A DNA stretch of 42,194 bases from Nocardioides sp. (GCA_025965335.1 JAOPXC010000043.1:1-42194); one strand, 5' to 3'; counted from the stretch's first letter, positions 26,873 through 36,084 are shown. Made by a program: numbers and translations. Notes: generated from the sequence alone by a model not told the origin.

Positions 26873-29452
26873 TCATCCCGCGATCGAGAAGTTGCGCCAG
26901 GCCGGCTTGCCGGATCCGGTGGCCGCCTTGCCCGCGGTGTCAGTGATGTCGGTGGAGAACCCGTAACCGCCGGGGCTCTGGGTCGGGAGCTGGTAGCTCC
27001 ACGTCGTGGAGGTGCCGTTGGGGGTGCCCAGACTTGCGCTCACCTTGGTGGCGGTCGCCTGCCAGGTCGTGCCGTTCCACCAGAGGCCGCTGCTCTTCTG
27101 CTGGATCCCGAGCTTGACGCTCGCGACACCGGTGTCGTCGGCGGCGGTCCCGGTCAGTGTCACCGGGTTGGAGACCGTCGCGTTGTTGGCCGGCGCGGTG
27201 ACGGTGCCGGTCGGGGTCTGGGTGTCGCTGCCGCCTGCGACCGCGGTGAACGGGATCGACGGCCGCGGGGCCGCGCTCTGGTTGGCCGCCGCGTCGTCGA
27301 CCCGCAGCTGCATCAGGTAGCCACCGGACGCGGGCAGGGTGCGACTGAACGACCAGCTGCTGGCCGCCGCTCCGGGGGCGGCCAGCGTGGCCGGCACCCA
27401 CTGGAACGCACCGTAGGTGCCGTCGGTGCGCAACCAGGTGTTGGTGTCGTTGCGGCGCAGGGCGACGTACACGGTGCCGAGGGCGACGTTGTCGCTCGCC
27501 GTCCCGGTGAACGTGACCGGCCCGACCGGCAGCTCCTGGTTCGGGGCGGGCGTGGTGACCGTGCCGGTCGGGGGCGTGGTGTCGGGCGGGGTGCCGCCGA
27601 ACGTGTAGGTGCGGATCAGGTCCGCGTAGGTGTCGGCCAGGTACACCGTCCCGGTCGGACCGACCTCGACTGCGGCCGGGTGATGCAGGCCGGAGACGGT
27701 CGACTCGACGGTGCGGTCCGGCGCCATCACCACCATCTGGTTGTCGGCGCTGTCCGCGACGATCACGCGGCCGGTGGCGTCGACCGCGACCCCCTCGGGC
27801 TCGTTCAGGGTGCCGTTGGCGGTCCAGGACCGGACGAACGCGAAGCCCGCGGCCGCGGTGTAGCTGAGCTCCTGGATCCGGTTGTTGCCCCGGTCGGCGA
27901 CGTAGACGTGCCCGTCCGGACCGACCGCGACGCCGCTCGGCCAGCGGAAGTTGACGCTGGCCGTGCCCCGCGTGCCGAAGACGTGCGTCGGGAGCGGCCC
28001 CTTGTTGTCGGCCGGGAAGGCCGCGTTCGCCACGTCGTAGGCCTTGATCCGGTGGTTCTGGGTGTCGACGACGAACGCGAAGCGGTCGGACGACCGGATC
28101 GCGATGTCGTAGGGCCAGTTGAAGGACCGGGTGTCGGCGCCGGCGGGAAGGTTCTTCACGAACCCGCCCACGACCCCGGTGCAGTTGGGCGTCAGCACCT
28201 GCAGCTGGTGCTGCTTGGTGTCGGCGATCCACAGGTTCCCGTTCGCCGGGTCGACCGCGATACCGCGGGGCCAGTTGAACTGGCCGAGCTGGGTGCCCTC
28301 GGCCGCGCGCTCACCGCAGGTGCTGATCAAGTCACCGCTTGCGTTGAACTTCTGGAACTGGTGGTGGACGGTGTCGGTCACCCACAGGTCGCCATTCGGC
28401 GCGAACGCCATCCCGCGCGGCTCGTGGAAGATGGCCGTCGCGGTCGGCGCGGGCATCACCGTGCCGATGGTCCGGTTGTAGCTGAAGCCGGTGGGCGTGC
28501 GGTCCCAGCGCTCGATCCGGTCGCCCCAGAGGTCGGCCGCCCAGACGTTGCCGGTGCCGTCCTTGGCCACGGCGACGCGGCGCATGGTGGTGAAGGTGCC
28601 GGGAACGGTCGGTTCGTTGGACGTGCCGAAGGCGGTCACGAACCCGCCGGTGAGCGTGAAGACCTGGACCCGGTTGTTGAGCCCGTCGGCCACGTACACC
28701 AGTTCCTGGCCGGTGACCGGGTCGACGGCGGTGTCGACGCCGTAGGGCGTGCGGAACATGCCGTTCGTGGTGCCGGTGCCGCCCCACTTGGTGATGCAGG
28801 TGCCGTCGGGAGCGAACTTGACGATCTCGTTGGTCTTGTACCCGGCCACGTAGATGTTGCCGGCGCTGTCGGCCTGCGCGTCGCGGTTGTCGCTGATGTT
28901 GCCGCAGCCACCGTTGGCGACGACGGTCTGGGTCACCGCCAGCGACAGGTCGAGGACCACGACGCGGGCCCGGCCGGTGTCACCGACGTACACCTTGGAT
29001 CCCTTGACGGACACGCCGAGGGGGAACGAGAACGGGGTCGCGGGACCGATGGTCTCCCCCAACCACGCGCCCGTGGGCGAGAGCTTGACGATCCGGCTGT
29101 TGCGTGTGTCCGCGACGTAGACGTTGTTCGACGCGTCGATGGCGACATCACGCGGGTTGTCGAACTGACCGGTGCCGGCGCCGAACGTACCGACCGACCA
29201 GACCAGCGTTCCGTCGGCGTTGTAGCGCGCCACCCGGTTGTTGCCGGTGTCCGCGATGACCACGGTGCCGTCGGGCGCGGTCGCGAGACCCGAGGGGTAC
29301 ATCTCGGCGTGCAGCGGACCCCCGATCGTCCCCTGCGGGAGCGTGTCCGCGGTGCTGCTCGCCGCGAGTCCGGCCGTCAACGCGGCCACGAGGCCGATCG
29401 CCGCGACAACCGCGAGCCGGCGCCTGGTCCTGGTCACCATTGGATTCCCCAT
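26873..29452 (-). CDS. Secreted NHL-repeat protein with two C-terminal Ig-like domains (NHL protein 3, class B)
   Basis: Start MGNPMVTRTRRRL (ATG 29452); IGGPLHAEMYPSGLATAPDGTVVIADTGNNRVARY; about 12 NHL-like units; ends in Ig-like repeats (FTGTASDNVALGTVYVALRRNDTNTWLRTDGTYGAF). Confidence 0.9.
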   Translation of the reverse strand: MGNPMVTRTRRRLAVVAAIGLVAALTAGLAASSTADTLPQGTIGGPLHAEMYPSGLATAPDGTVVIADTGNNRVARYNADGTLVWSVGTFGAGTGQFDNPRDVAIDASNNVYVADTRNSRIVKLSPTGAWLGETIGPATPFSFPLGVSVKGSKVYVGDTGRARVVVLDLSLAVTQTVVANGGCGNISDNRDAQADSAGNIYVAGYKTNEIVKFAPDGTCITKWGGTGTTNGMFRTPYGVDTAVDPVTGQELVYVADGLNNRVQVFTLTGGFVTAFGTSNEPTVPGTFTTMRRVAVAKDGTGNVWAADLWGDRIERWDRTPTGFSYNRTIGTVMPAPTATAIFHEPRGMAFAPNGDLWVTDTVHHQFQKFNASGDLISTCGERAAEGTQLGQFNWPRGIAVDPANGNLWIADTKQHQLQVLTPNCTGVVGGFVKNLPAGADTRSFNWPYDIAIRSSDRFAFVVDTQNHRIKAYDVANAAFPADNKGPLPTHVFGTRGTASVNFRWPSGVAVGPDGHVYVADRGNNRIQELSYTAAAGFAFVRSWTANGTLNEPEGVAVDATGRVIVADSADNQMVVMAPDRTVESTVSGLHHPAAVEVGPTGTVYLADTYADLIRTYTFGGTPPDTTPPTGTVTTPAPNQELPVGPVTFTGTASDNVALGTVYVALRRNDTNTWLRTDGTYGAFQWVPATLAAPGAAASSWSFSRTLPASGGYLMQLRVDDAAANQSAAPRPSIPFTAVAGGSDTQTPTGTVTAPANNATVSNPVTLTGTAADDTGVASVKLGIQQKSSGLWWNGTTWQATATKVSASLGTPNGTSTTWSYQLPTQSPGGYGFSTDITDTAGKAATGSGKPAWRNFSIAG

Positions 29453-31206
29453 CAGCTGACGGCGACACGCAGTTCTTGGATGCGCTCGCCTCCCATTTCG
29501 ATCACGTAGAGGCGGTCGCCCACGAGGTCCATTCCGGTCGGGCCCTGGAACCTGCCCAGGGTCGAGCCGGCGGACCCGAACGTCCCGGTTGGAGTGCCGG
29601 TCTTGCTGTACAGGAGGATCCGGTTTCCGCCCTTGTCGGCGAGGAAGATCGTGTCGCCGTTGACCTCGAGGTCGGCCGCCTGGCCGGCCCCGGTTGCGAA
29701 CGACCCGAGAGCCTGGCCGGTGGCCGAGAAGTGGACGATCCGGCCACTCCCCTGGTTGGACACCCACACCGATCGGTCGACGGGGTCGACGGCGACTCCC
29801 CGCGGGTTCGACAGCCCGCCGGAGAACGTCGCCCCGAGCGTGCCGTTCTGCCGGATCACCCGGATGCGGTTGGAGGCGAACTCGGCGGCGTAGATGGTGC
29901 CGTCCACCTGGTCGACGGCGACCCCCCAGGGCTTGACGCCCGTGGCCGTCCACAACCGCTGCCCGGTGAGGGAGTACTTGATCACGTTCTGGGCATCGGT
30001 GTTGCCCACGACCAGGGTGTTCTGACCCCGGTCCGCGGCGAGGCCGCGGGGGTAGTTGAGGACGTTGCGGGTGCCGAACGCGGTCCGCGGAGTGCCGTCC
30101 GCGTTGTGCACGTTGACCCGCCAGTTGAACGAGTCGACGCCGGCGACGGTGCCGTCCGCGAACGCCGCGACGCCCTCGGGCATCGCGTAGCCACCGACCG
30201 GCGGCGGCTCCGGGGGCTGCGGCGCGGCGAGCAGGAAGCCGCCGGCAGGCGTGAACTTCTGCGCGCGGAAGTCCGGCATGTCCCCGACCCAGATGTTGCC
30301 GGAGCCGTCGGCGGTGATGCCGCGGCCGCCGTCTACGAACTGCCCGTCCCCGCTGCCGGAGCCGCCCCACGACCGCAGCCGCGTGCCGGTCGCCTGGCTG
30401 TAGACGTCCACCAGGGCCGAGCCCGCGTTGACGACGTAGAGCTCCCCGTTGCGGGCCAGCAGGCCGCGGAAGTCTCCCCCGTTGACCCGGTAGGACTTCA
30501 CCGCGGTCGCGGAGGAGGCGCTGAGCCGCCACTGCACGACGCGGCCGTTGTTGGTGTCGTTGACCCAGAGGGTCCCGTCCTCGGCGAAGTCGACGCCCCG
30601 CGGGGTGTTGAACTGCGACAGCCCCCCACCCTGGCTGCCGAACTGGAACAGCACCGAGCAGTTCGCGTCGTTGACCACCACGACCTTGTGGCCGCGACTG
30701 TCGGCGACGGCGAGCCGGCCGGACGCGTCGTAGTCCATCCAGGCCGGGTAGCGCCACAGCTGTCCGTTGCCGCAGGAGCGCAGGTAGGTGCCGTTCGCGG
30801 AGTAGATGTCGACCTGCATGCCCAGGTCGACGTCACCGAAGGCGATGTTGCCGTTGACCGGGTTGACCGCGACGTCGTACGGCGCGGCGTGTCGACCGTC
30901 GTCGGTGATCGGGTGTCCGACCACGTTGCCCTGCTGGTCGAGCTCGGTGATCCGGAAGTTCCAGTAGTCGCTGATCAGCACGTTCCCGGCGCGGGCCTGG
31001 CCCGGCGGGATGGTGTCGGCACCCCAGGCGTAGAGGCCGGCGTGGCCGTGGCCGCCGATGATCCGGACTGCTTGGAGCGTGGTCGCGGCGTGTGCCGGCA
31101 ACACCTGCGTCCCGAGCGACACGAGCAGGGCGAAGACTGAGCTCACGGCGAGTAGGACGGTCGCTCGGCGCACGGGCCGGCGGTGCGTCGGTTGGGTCAG
31201 AGGCAT
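29452..31206 (-). CDS. Secreted NHL-repeat protein without Ig-like domains (NHL protein 4, class A-like)
   Basis: Start MPLTQPTHRRPV (ATG 31206); signal peptide ending PAHA; VRIIGGHGHAGLYAWGADTIPPGQARAGNVLISDYWNFRITEL; about 12 NHL-like units; ends directly after the last one. Confidence 0.88.
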   Translation of the reverse strand: MPLTQPTHRRPVRRATVLLAVSSVFALLVSLGTQVLPAHAATTLQAVRIIGGHGHAGLYAWGADTIPPGQARAGNVLISDYWNFRITELDQQGNVVGHPITDDGRHAAPYDVAVNPVNGNIAFGDVDLGMQVDIYSANGTYLRSCGNGQLWRYPAWMDYDASGRLAVADSRGHKVVVVNDANCSVLFQFGSQGGGLSQFNTPRGVDFAEDGTLWVNDTNNGRVVQWRLSASSATAVKSYRVNGGDFRGLLARNGELYVVNAGSALVDVYSQATGTRLRSWGGSGSGDGQFVDGGRGITADGSGNIWVGDMPDFRAQKFTPAGGFLLAAPQPPEPPPVGGYAMPEGVAAFADGTVAGVDSFNWRVNVHNADGTPRTAFGTRNVLNYPRGLAADRGQNTLVVGNTDAQNVIKYSLTGQRLWTATGVKPWGVAVDQVDGTIYAAEFASNRIRVIRQNGTLGATFSGGLSNPRGVAVDPVDRSVWVSNQGSGRIVHFSATGQALGSFATGAGQAADLEVNGDTIFLADKGGNRILLYSKTGTPTGTFGSAGSTLGRFQGPTGMDLVGDRLYVIEMGGERIQELRVAVS

Positions 31207-31220
31207 GGCTGGCTCTCTCA

Positions 31221-34200
31221 CTAGTTGGTCACGGTGAAGTTCACGAAGGGCTTGGTGGGATCGGTGTTGCCGTTCGCGTCCTTGGCGATCACCGAGACGC
31301 CGTACTTGCGCGCCACCGGAGGTGTGAACGTGTAGGTCCACGCGGTGGTCGGCGCTCCGGGGGACCCGAGGCTGGCGGTCACCGTGGCGTAGCCCGCGGC
31401 GAAGGTGCCGTTGGGACGCAGCCACTGCTTGGTGACGGAGTCCTGGATGGCGAGCAGGACGGAGGTGACCCCGACGTTGTCGGTGGCGCCACCGTTCATC
31501 GGGACGGGCCCCATCGGGACCTGGGCGTTGGGCGCGGGGCTGGTCAGGGTGCCGTCGGGGGGCGTGCTGTCGGCAACCCGGACGGAGAACTGGCGGGAGG
31601 CCGGGGTGGCGTCCTGGTTCCCGGCGGCGTCGAACGCCCGGGCCGTGACCGTGTAGTTGCCTGCACCCAGGGGGATGTCGATCGTCCACGTGGTCGAGGC
31701 GGCGCCGGGTGAGGCGAGGGTGGCGGGACGCTGGGTGTTCGCGGTCGTCGAGCCCCAGGTCCCGTCGTTCTTCAGCCAGAGCCCGGTGTCGCGGTCCTTG
31801 ACCAGGATCGTCACCGAGGCGACGCCGACGTTGTCGCTGGCGGCGCCGGTGACCGTCGACGTGGGTGGCGCCAACGTGGCGTTGGTGGCCGGGGTCGCGA
31901 TCGACGTGTCGGGGGCCTGGCTGTCGGCCGCGGCCACGCCGAACGAGCGGGTCGCCTGCCCGGTCTTGGCCGCCTGGTCGGTGGCCCGTGCGGTGAGCGT
32001 GTAGGTCCCGGCGACCGTGGCCGGGAACGAGAACGACCAGGTCGACGACGAGGCTCCCGGAGCTGTCAGGGTGGTCGGGAGGAACTGCTGGGTCGCGCCC
32101 CAGGTGCCGTTGCCCTGGAGCCAGGTGCCGTCGGACGAGCGCTGCACCGCCAGGTCCACCGACGACACGGAGATGTCGTCGGACGAGGTGCCCGTGACGG
32201 CGACCGTGCCGGCAGGCAGGGACGCCCCACTCGCGGGAGCCGTGAACCCGACCGTCGGCGGGGCGACGTCCACCGGAGGCGGCGGACCCGTCGGCTTCCA
32301 CAGGGAGATGCGGTCGTTGCCGAAGTCGGCGACGGCGATGTCCCCGTCGGTGGGGTCCACCGCGATGCCGCGCGGCAGGTTCAGCTGGCCGGATCCCGAG
32401 CCGGTCGTCCCGAACGTCGCCTCGACGGCACCGGTGTTGTTGAGGACGATGACCCGGTTGTTGGTCTCGTCGGTGATCCAGAGGCGGCGCGCGAGGCCGG
32501 TGCCGGTGACCAGGAGGCCACCCGGCTTGCGGACCTGGCCCGCGCCGGTCCCCGATGCGGCGACCGTGCCCAGCAGGCTGCCGGAGGTCGAGTAGCGCTC
32601 CACCCGGTTGTTCTGGGTGTTGGAGACGAGGATCGACCCGTCGACGTCGACCGCGATCCCCTCGGGCTTGCTGCCGCCGGTGGCGGTCCCGGTGATCGCG
32701 ATGGTCGCCAACACGGCGCCCCCGGAGTCGAGGTGCACGACGCGGTTGTTGTTGGTGTCCGCGATCCAGTAGCCGCCGCTGCCGTCCAGAGCGGTCTGGT
32801 GCGGCCGGCTCAGCGGCGTGGCGGCCGGCGGCTTCACCTGCTTGACGTAGGCGCCGGCGGACGTGAACACGTCGATCCGGTTGTTCTCGCTGTCGGTCAC
32901 CACGACGTCGCCCGTAGCGGTGACGAGGAGCCCGCGCGGGAAGATCAACGACCCGTTCTGCGGTCCGTAGCCACCCCACTGGCCGACGTACGCGCCGCTC
33001 GGCGAGAACTTCTGGATCCGGTGGTTGAACCAGTCGGCGGCGTAGATGGAGCCGTCCGGCCCGTAGGCCACCGCGAACGCCCCGTTGAAGCCGCCGTTGG
33101 TCGGCTTGGTCCCCGCGACGGTCTGGACGTACGACGGGGTGGACCCGCCGACGTCGTAGACCGTCATCCGGAAGTTGAAGGTGTCGCACACCGCGACCCG
33201 GGTGGTGCCGGGGATCCGCGAGATGCAGTGCGGCGACCGGAACTGCTGGGCACCCTCGCCGTAGGCGTCCACCGGCGTGCCGCCGAGCGAGCCGCCGGTG
33301 CCGTTGAGGTGCTGGATCCGGTAGTTGAGGGCGTCCGCGACCCACAGGCCGCCCGAGCCGTCCGCGGTGACGCTGCGCGGCGACTTGAACTGGCCGGCGG
33401 CGGTGCCCCGGGTGCCGAACGTGCGGACGCAGGCGCCGGTGGCGGGGTCGAGCACGGCGATCCGGTCGTTGTCGGTGTCGGCCACGAAGATCTGCCCGTT
33501 GTCGGCCAGGCCCACGTCACGCGGCCTCGAGAACGCCAGGCCGCTGCAGGTGGTTTGGGTCCAGGCCGTCGCGCCGGCGCGGGTGAACGCCCGCACCGAG
33601 TTCGCGTAGGTGTTGGCCACGTAGACCCGGGTCGCGTCGTTGGTCAGGCCGTAGGGCTGGGTGAGCCCGGTCAGCGTGCTCAGCTGCTGCCCGGTCCGGG
33701 CCAGGCGCACGATCCGGTTGCCTCCGGTGTCGACGACCCAGAGCGCACTCGCGTCCGCCGCGTCCACCTCGAGGTCGCGGGGGTCGGTGAGCCCGGTCTC
33801 GGCCACGGGCGCGACCGCACCGGTCGTCGGATCCACGGTCACGACGCGGCTGCCGCCCGAGTCGGCGACGTACCAGGTGCCGTCCACGACGGCCACGCCG
33901 GCGGGGTAGACCGGTGCATGCCCGCCCGTGCTGGAGATCTGGTCCGCGTACGTCGGTTGCAGCGGCGTCGGCGGCGGGTCGACGGGTCCCGGCATGTCGA
34001 ACATCTGGACCCGGTTGTTGTAGGTGTCCGCGACGTACATCTTGTTGTTGCCGAACGCCAGGTCGTGCGGGTTGAAGAACTGGGTGTTGCCGGTGCCCAG
34101 CGAGCCGAAGCCGTCGCCCAGGTCGGTGAGGTTCGCGGACAGGTGCACCAGGCGGCTGTTCTGCGTGTCCGCGACCCAGACGGTCCCGTCGGGCGCCACC

Positions 34201-35873
34201 TCGATGCCCTCGGGACCGAGCAGCCCGGTCGAGTAGGTCGCCAGGGGAGTGCCGTCGAGCGCGAGCTTCTGGACGCGGTTGTTCTCCGTGTCGGCGACGA
34301 ACACCGCGGACCCGGTGACCGCGACGCCCATCGGCTTGTTGAACTGGCCGGCGCCCGAGCCCAGGGCGCCGATCGTGGAGAACGCCAGCGTGGTCGGGTC
34401 GTACTTCTGCAGCCGGTCGTTGCGGGTGTCGGCCACCCACACCACGCCGTCGGGCGCCACGTCGGCACCTTCGGGGTAGGTGAACTGGCCGACGGCGGTG
34501 CCGGTGGCCCCGTAGGACTTCACCGTCGGGGTCGTCGCCAGGTCGCCCGGGAAGTCCTCGATCCGGTCGTTGCGGGTGTCGATGGCCCACACCCGGCCGT
34601 TCGGCGCCACGGTGACGCCCTCCGGCCAGGAGAACGTGGCGGGCTGGGTGCCGCGGGCGCCCACCTTGTTGACGTAGGTCCCGTCGCTCTGGAAGCGCTG
34701 GATCCGGTGGTTGAGCCGGTCCATCACGTAGACCTGGCCGCTCGGCGCGACGTCGACGCCGTACGCCTCGGAGACGCCCGGGGCCGGCGGCTCGTTGCCC
34801 TCGATCGAGCGCACCACGGAGCCGTCGGGCGCGAACACCTCGATCCCGGCACCCCAGAAGTCGGCGGCGAAGATGTTGCCGGCGGAGTCCACGGCGACCC
34901 GGCGCAGGTGGTTGAACTTGCCGGCGTCGACCGGCGGGTCCTCGCACGGCTGCGGGTGGTTGGTGCAGTGGTCACCGAACTGGGGCAGCAGCCACTGCGG
35001 GGTGGCGCCGCTGAGATCCCAGCGGGCGACCCGCCCGTTGCCGGTGTCGGACACGTAGACGGTGTTGCCGTCGGGTGACCAGTCCACGTTGTAGGGGAAG
35101 TTCAGCTGGTTGACCCCACTACCGTTCGTGGCGCCGTCACCGAGCACCCAGACCGCGGCGTTGTTCCAGGTAAGCCCGTTGGCGGAGACGTCGTAGACCC
35201 TGATCTGGTGCTGCTTGTAGGCGGTGACCCACATCCGCCCGTCGGGGCCGCGGCTCACGTCGCGCATGGCGGCGTTGGCTATTCCCAGCGCGGTGGCGGT
35301 GGGCGACTTCCACTGGTAGACGCCGTTGGCGTCCCAGGCCTTGATCAGCGACTGCCCCGTCGAGGCGACGAGCAGCACGTCGTTGGCCGAGTCCCAGGTG
35401 ACGCCGATGGGCGTGTTGAGGCTCTCGTTGCCGGTCCCGACCCCACCCTTCTCCCACTGGAAGACACCGGTGGAGCTGAACTTCTGGATGCGGTTGTTCT
35501 CGGCGTCGGCGACATAGATGTTGCCGGTGTCGTCGACGGCGGCATCGCGTGGGCTGGCGAACTGGCCCGGACCGGTGCCGTAGGAGCCGAACCCGCCGAG
35601 CTTGGTGCCGGTGCGACTGTAGAAGAGGATCCGGTCGCGACCGGTGTCGGCGATCACGAGCCGGTCGTTGGTCGTGTCCACCTCGAGGCCGGAGGGGTAC
35701 ATCTCGGCCTGTGACGGTCCGGCAAGCGTGCCGAGGAACGTCGGCGGGGCCGCCGATGCCGGCGCGGCGGACGCGACAAGCATGACGAAGGCGACCGAGG
35801 AGACGAGCGCCAGGGCGCAGGTCAGGGCGGTGGCCCCTCGCAAGGACACGGAGCGACTGGTCATGGAACGCAT
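31221..35873 (-). CDS. Giant secreted NHL-repeat protein, about 24 NHL units plus three Ig-like domains (NHL protein 5, class B)
   Basis: Start MRSMTSRSVSLRG (ATG 35873), signal peptide ending APASA; GTLAGPSQAEMYPSGLEVDTTNDRLVIADTGRDRI; two blocks of about 12 NHL-like units separated by a Pro-rich linker PGPVDPPPTPLQPTYAD; C-terminal Ig-like repeats. Confidence 0.9.
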   Translation of the reverse strand: MRSMTSRSVSLRGATALTCALALVSSVAFVMLVASAAPASAAPPTFLGTLAGPSQAEMYPSGLEVDTTNDRLVIADTGRDRILFYSRTGTKLGGFGSYGTGPGQFASPRDAAVDDTGNIYVADAENNRIQKFSSTGVFQWEKGGVGTGNESLNTPIGVTWDSANDVLLVASTGQSLIKAWDANGVYQWKSPTATALGIANAAMRDVSRGPDGRMWVTAYKQHQIRVYDVSANGLTWNNAAVWVLGDGATNGSGVNQLNFPYNVDWSPDGNTVYVSDTGNGRVARWDLSGATPQWLLPQFGDHCTNHPQPCEDPPVDAGKFNHLRRVAVDSAGNIFAADFWGAGIEVFAPDGSVVRSIEGNEPPAPGVSEAYGVDVAPSGQVYVMDRLNHRIQRFQSDGTYVNKVGARGTQPATFSWPEGVTVAPNGRVWAIDTRNDRIEDFPGDLATTPTVKSYGATGTAVGQFTYPEGADVAPDGVVWVADTRNDRLQKYDPTTLAFSTIGALGSGAGQFNKPMGVAVTGSAVFVADTENNRVQKLALDGTPLATYSTGLLGPEGIEVAPDGTVWVADTQNSRLVHLSANLTDLGDGFGSLGTGNTQFFNPHDLAFGNNKMYVADTYNNRVQMFDMPGPVDPPPTPLQPTYADQISSTGGHAPVYPAGVAVVDGTWYVADSGGSRVVTVDPTTGAVAPVAETGLTDPRDLEVDAADASALWVVDTGGNRIVRLARTGQQLSTLTGLTQPYGLTNDATRVYVANTYANSVRAFTRAGATAWTQTTCSGLAFSRPRDVGLADNGQIFVADTDNDRIAVLDPATGACVRTFGTRGTAAGQFKSPRSVTADGSGGLWVADALNYRIQHLNGTGGSLGGTPVDAYGEGAQQFRSPHCISRIPGTTRVAVCDTFNFRMTVYDVGGSTPSYVQTVAGTKPTNGGFNGAFAVAYGPDGSIYAADWFNHRIQKFSPSGAYVGQWGGYGPQNGSLIFPRGLLVTATGDVVVTDSENNRIDVFTSAGAYVKQVKPPAATPLSRPHQTALDGSGGYWIADTNNNRVVHLDSGGAVLATIAITGTATGGSKPEGIAVDVDGSILVSNTQNNRVERYSTSGSLLGTVAASGTGAGQVRKPGGLLVTGTGLARRLWITDETNNRVIVLNNTGAVEATFGTTGSGSGQLNLPRGIAVDPTDGDIAVADFGNDRISLWKPTGPPPPVDVAPPTVGFTAPASGASLPAGTVAVTGTSSDDISVSSVDLAVQRSSDGTWLQGNGTWGATQQFLPTTLTAPGASSSTWSFSFPATVAGTYTLTARATDQAAKTGQATRSFGVAAADSQAPDTSIATPATNATLAPPTSTVTGAASDNVGVASVTILVKDRDTGLWLKNDGTWGSTTANTQRPATLASPGAASTTWTIDIPLGAGNYTVTARAFDAAGNQDATPASRQFSVRVADSTPPDGTLTSPAPNAQVPMGPVPMNGGATDNVGVTSVLLAIQDSVTKQWLRPNGTFAAGYATVTASLGSPGAPTTAWTYTFTPPVARKYGVSVIAKDANGNTDPTKPFVNFTVTN

Positions 35874-35973
35874 GGGCGGCTGCCTGTGGTGGTCCGGAAG
35901 TCGCGCATGACTGAGCGACTCGCCCATCCTCGGGAGGGGGTCGGCCGTGCGAGCCGCGCGGCCGGACCTTTCG

Positions 35974-35983
35974 CCAAATTTGG
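35974..35983. promoter_or_regulatory. AT-rich palindrome CCAAATTTGG in the NHL-operon/LCP divergent promoter region
   Basis: Perfect 10-bp palindrome in a GC-rich intergenic region about 100 bp upstream of each start codon. Confidence 0.3.
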
Positions 35984-36017
35984 TCATGGCCGTCTGGGCG
36001 TGGCCTCGCAAGGGGTG

Positions 36018-36048
36018 ACCACTATTGGTGAGATTCGCGGGGCAAGGG
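36018..36048. promoter_or_regulatory. Conserved motif copy 2: ACCACTATTGGTGAGATTCGCGGGGCAAGGG, between the NHL operon and the LCP gene
   Basis: 26/31 identical to 4447-4477; arms ACCA-CTAT-TGGT preserve the inverted repeat by paired changes. Confidence 0.6.
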
Positions 36049-36084
36049 TTCCGGATCGTCGATTCGCCGCCGATGGTCCTTGAC

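Noticed and set aside
29452-33345. 1297-aa ORF call spanning NHL4 plus upstream sequence, and 26873-30757 for NHL3
   Set aside because: The N-terminal parts are out-of-frame readings of the upstream NHL gene; internal ATGs followed by signal peptides (MPLTQPTHRR, MGNPMVTRTRRR) are the credible starts.
31221-35873. Tandem DNA repeats as a CRISPR array or minisatellite
   Set aside because: Repeats are degenerate, in frame and encode NHL blades; there are no identical direct repeats with unique spacers and no cas genes.
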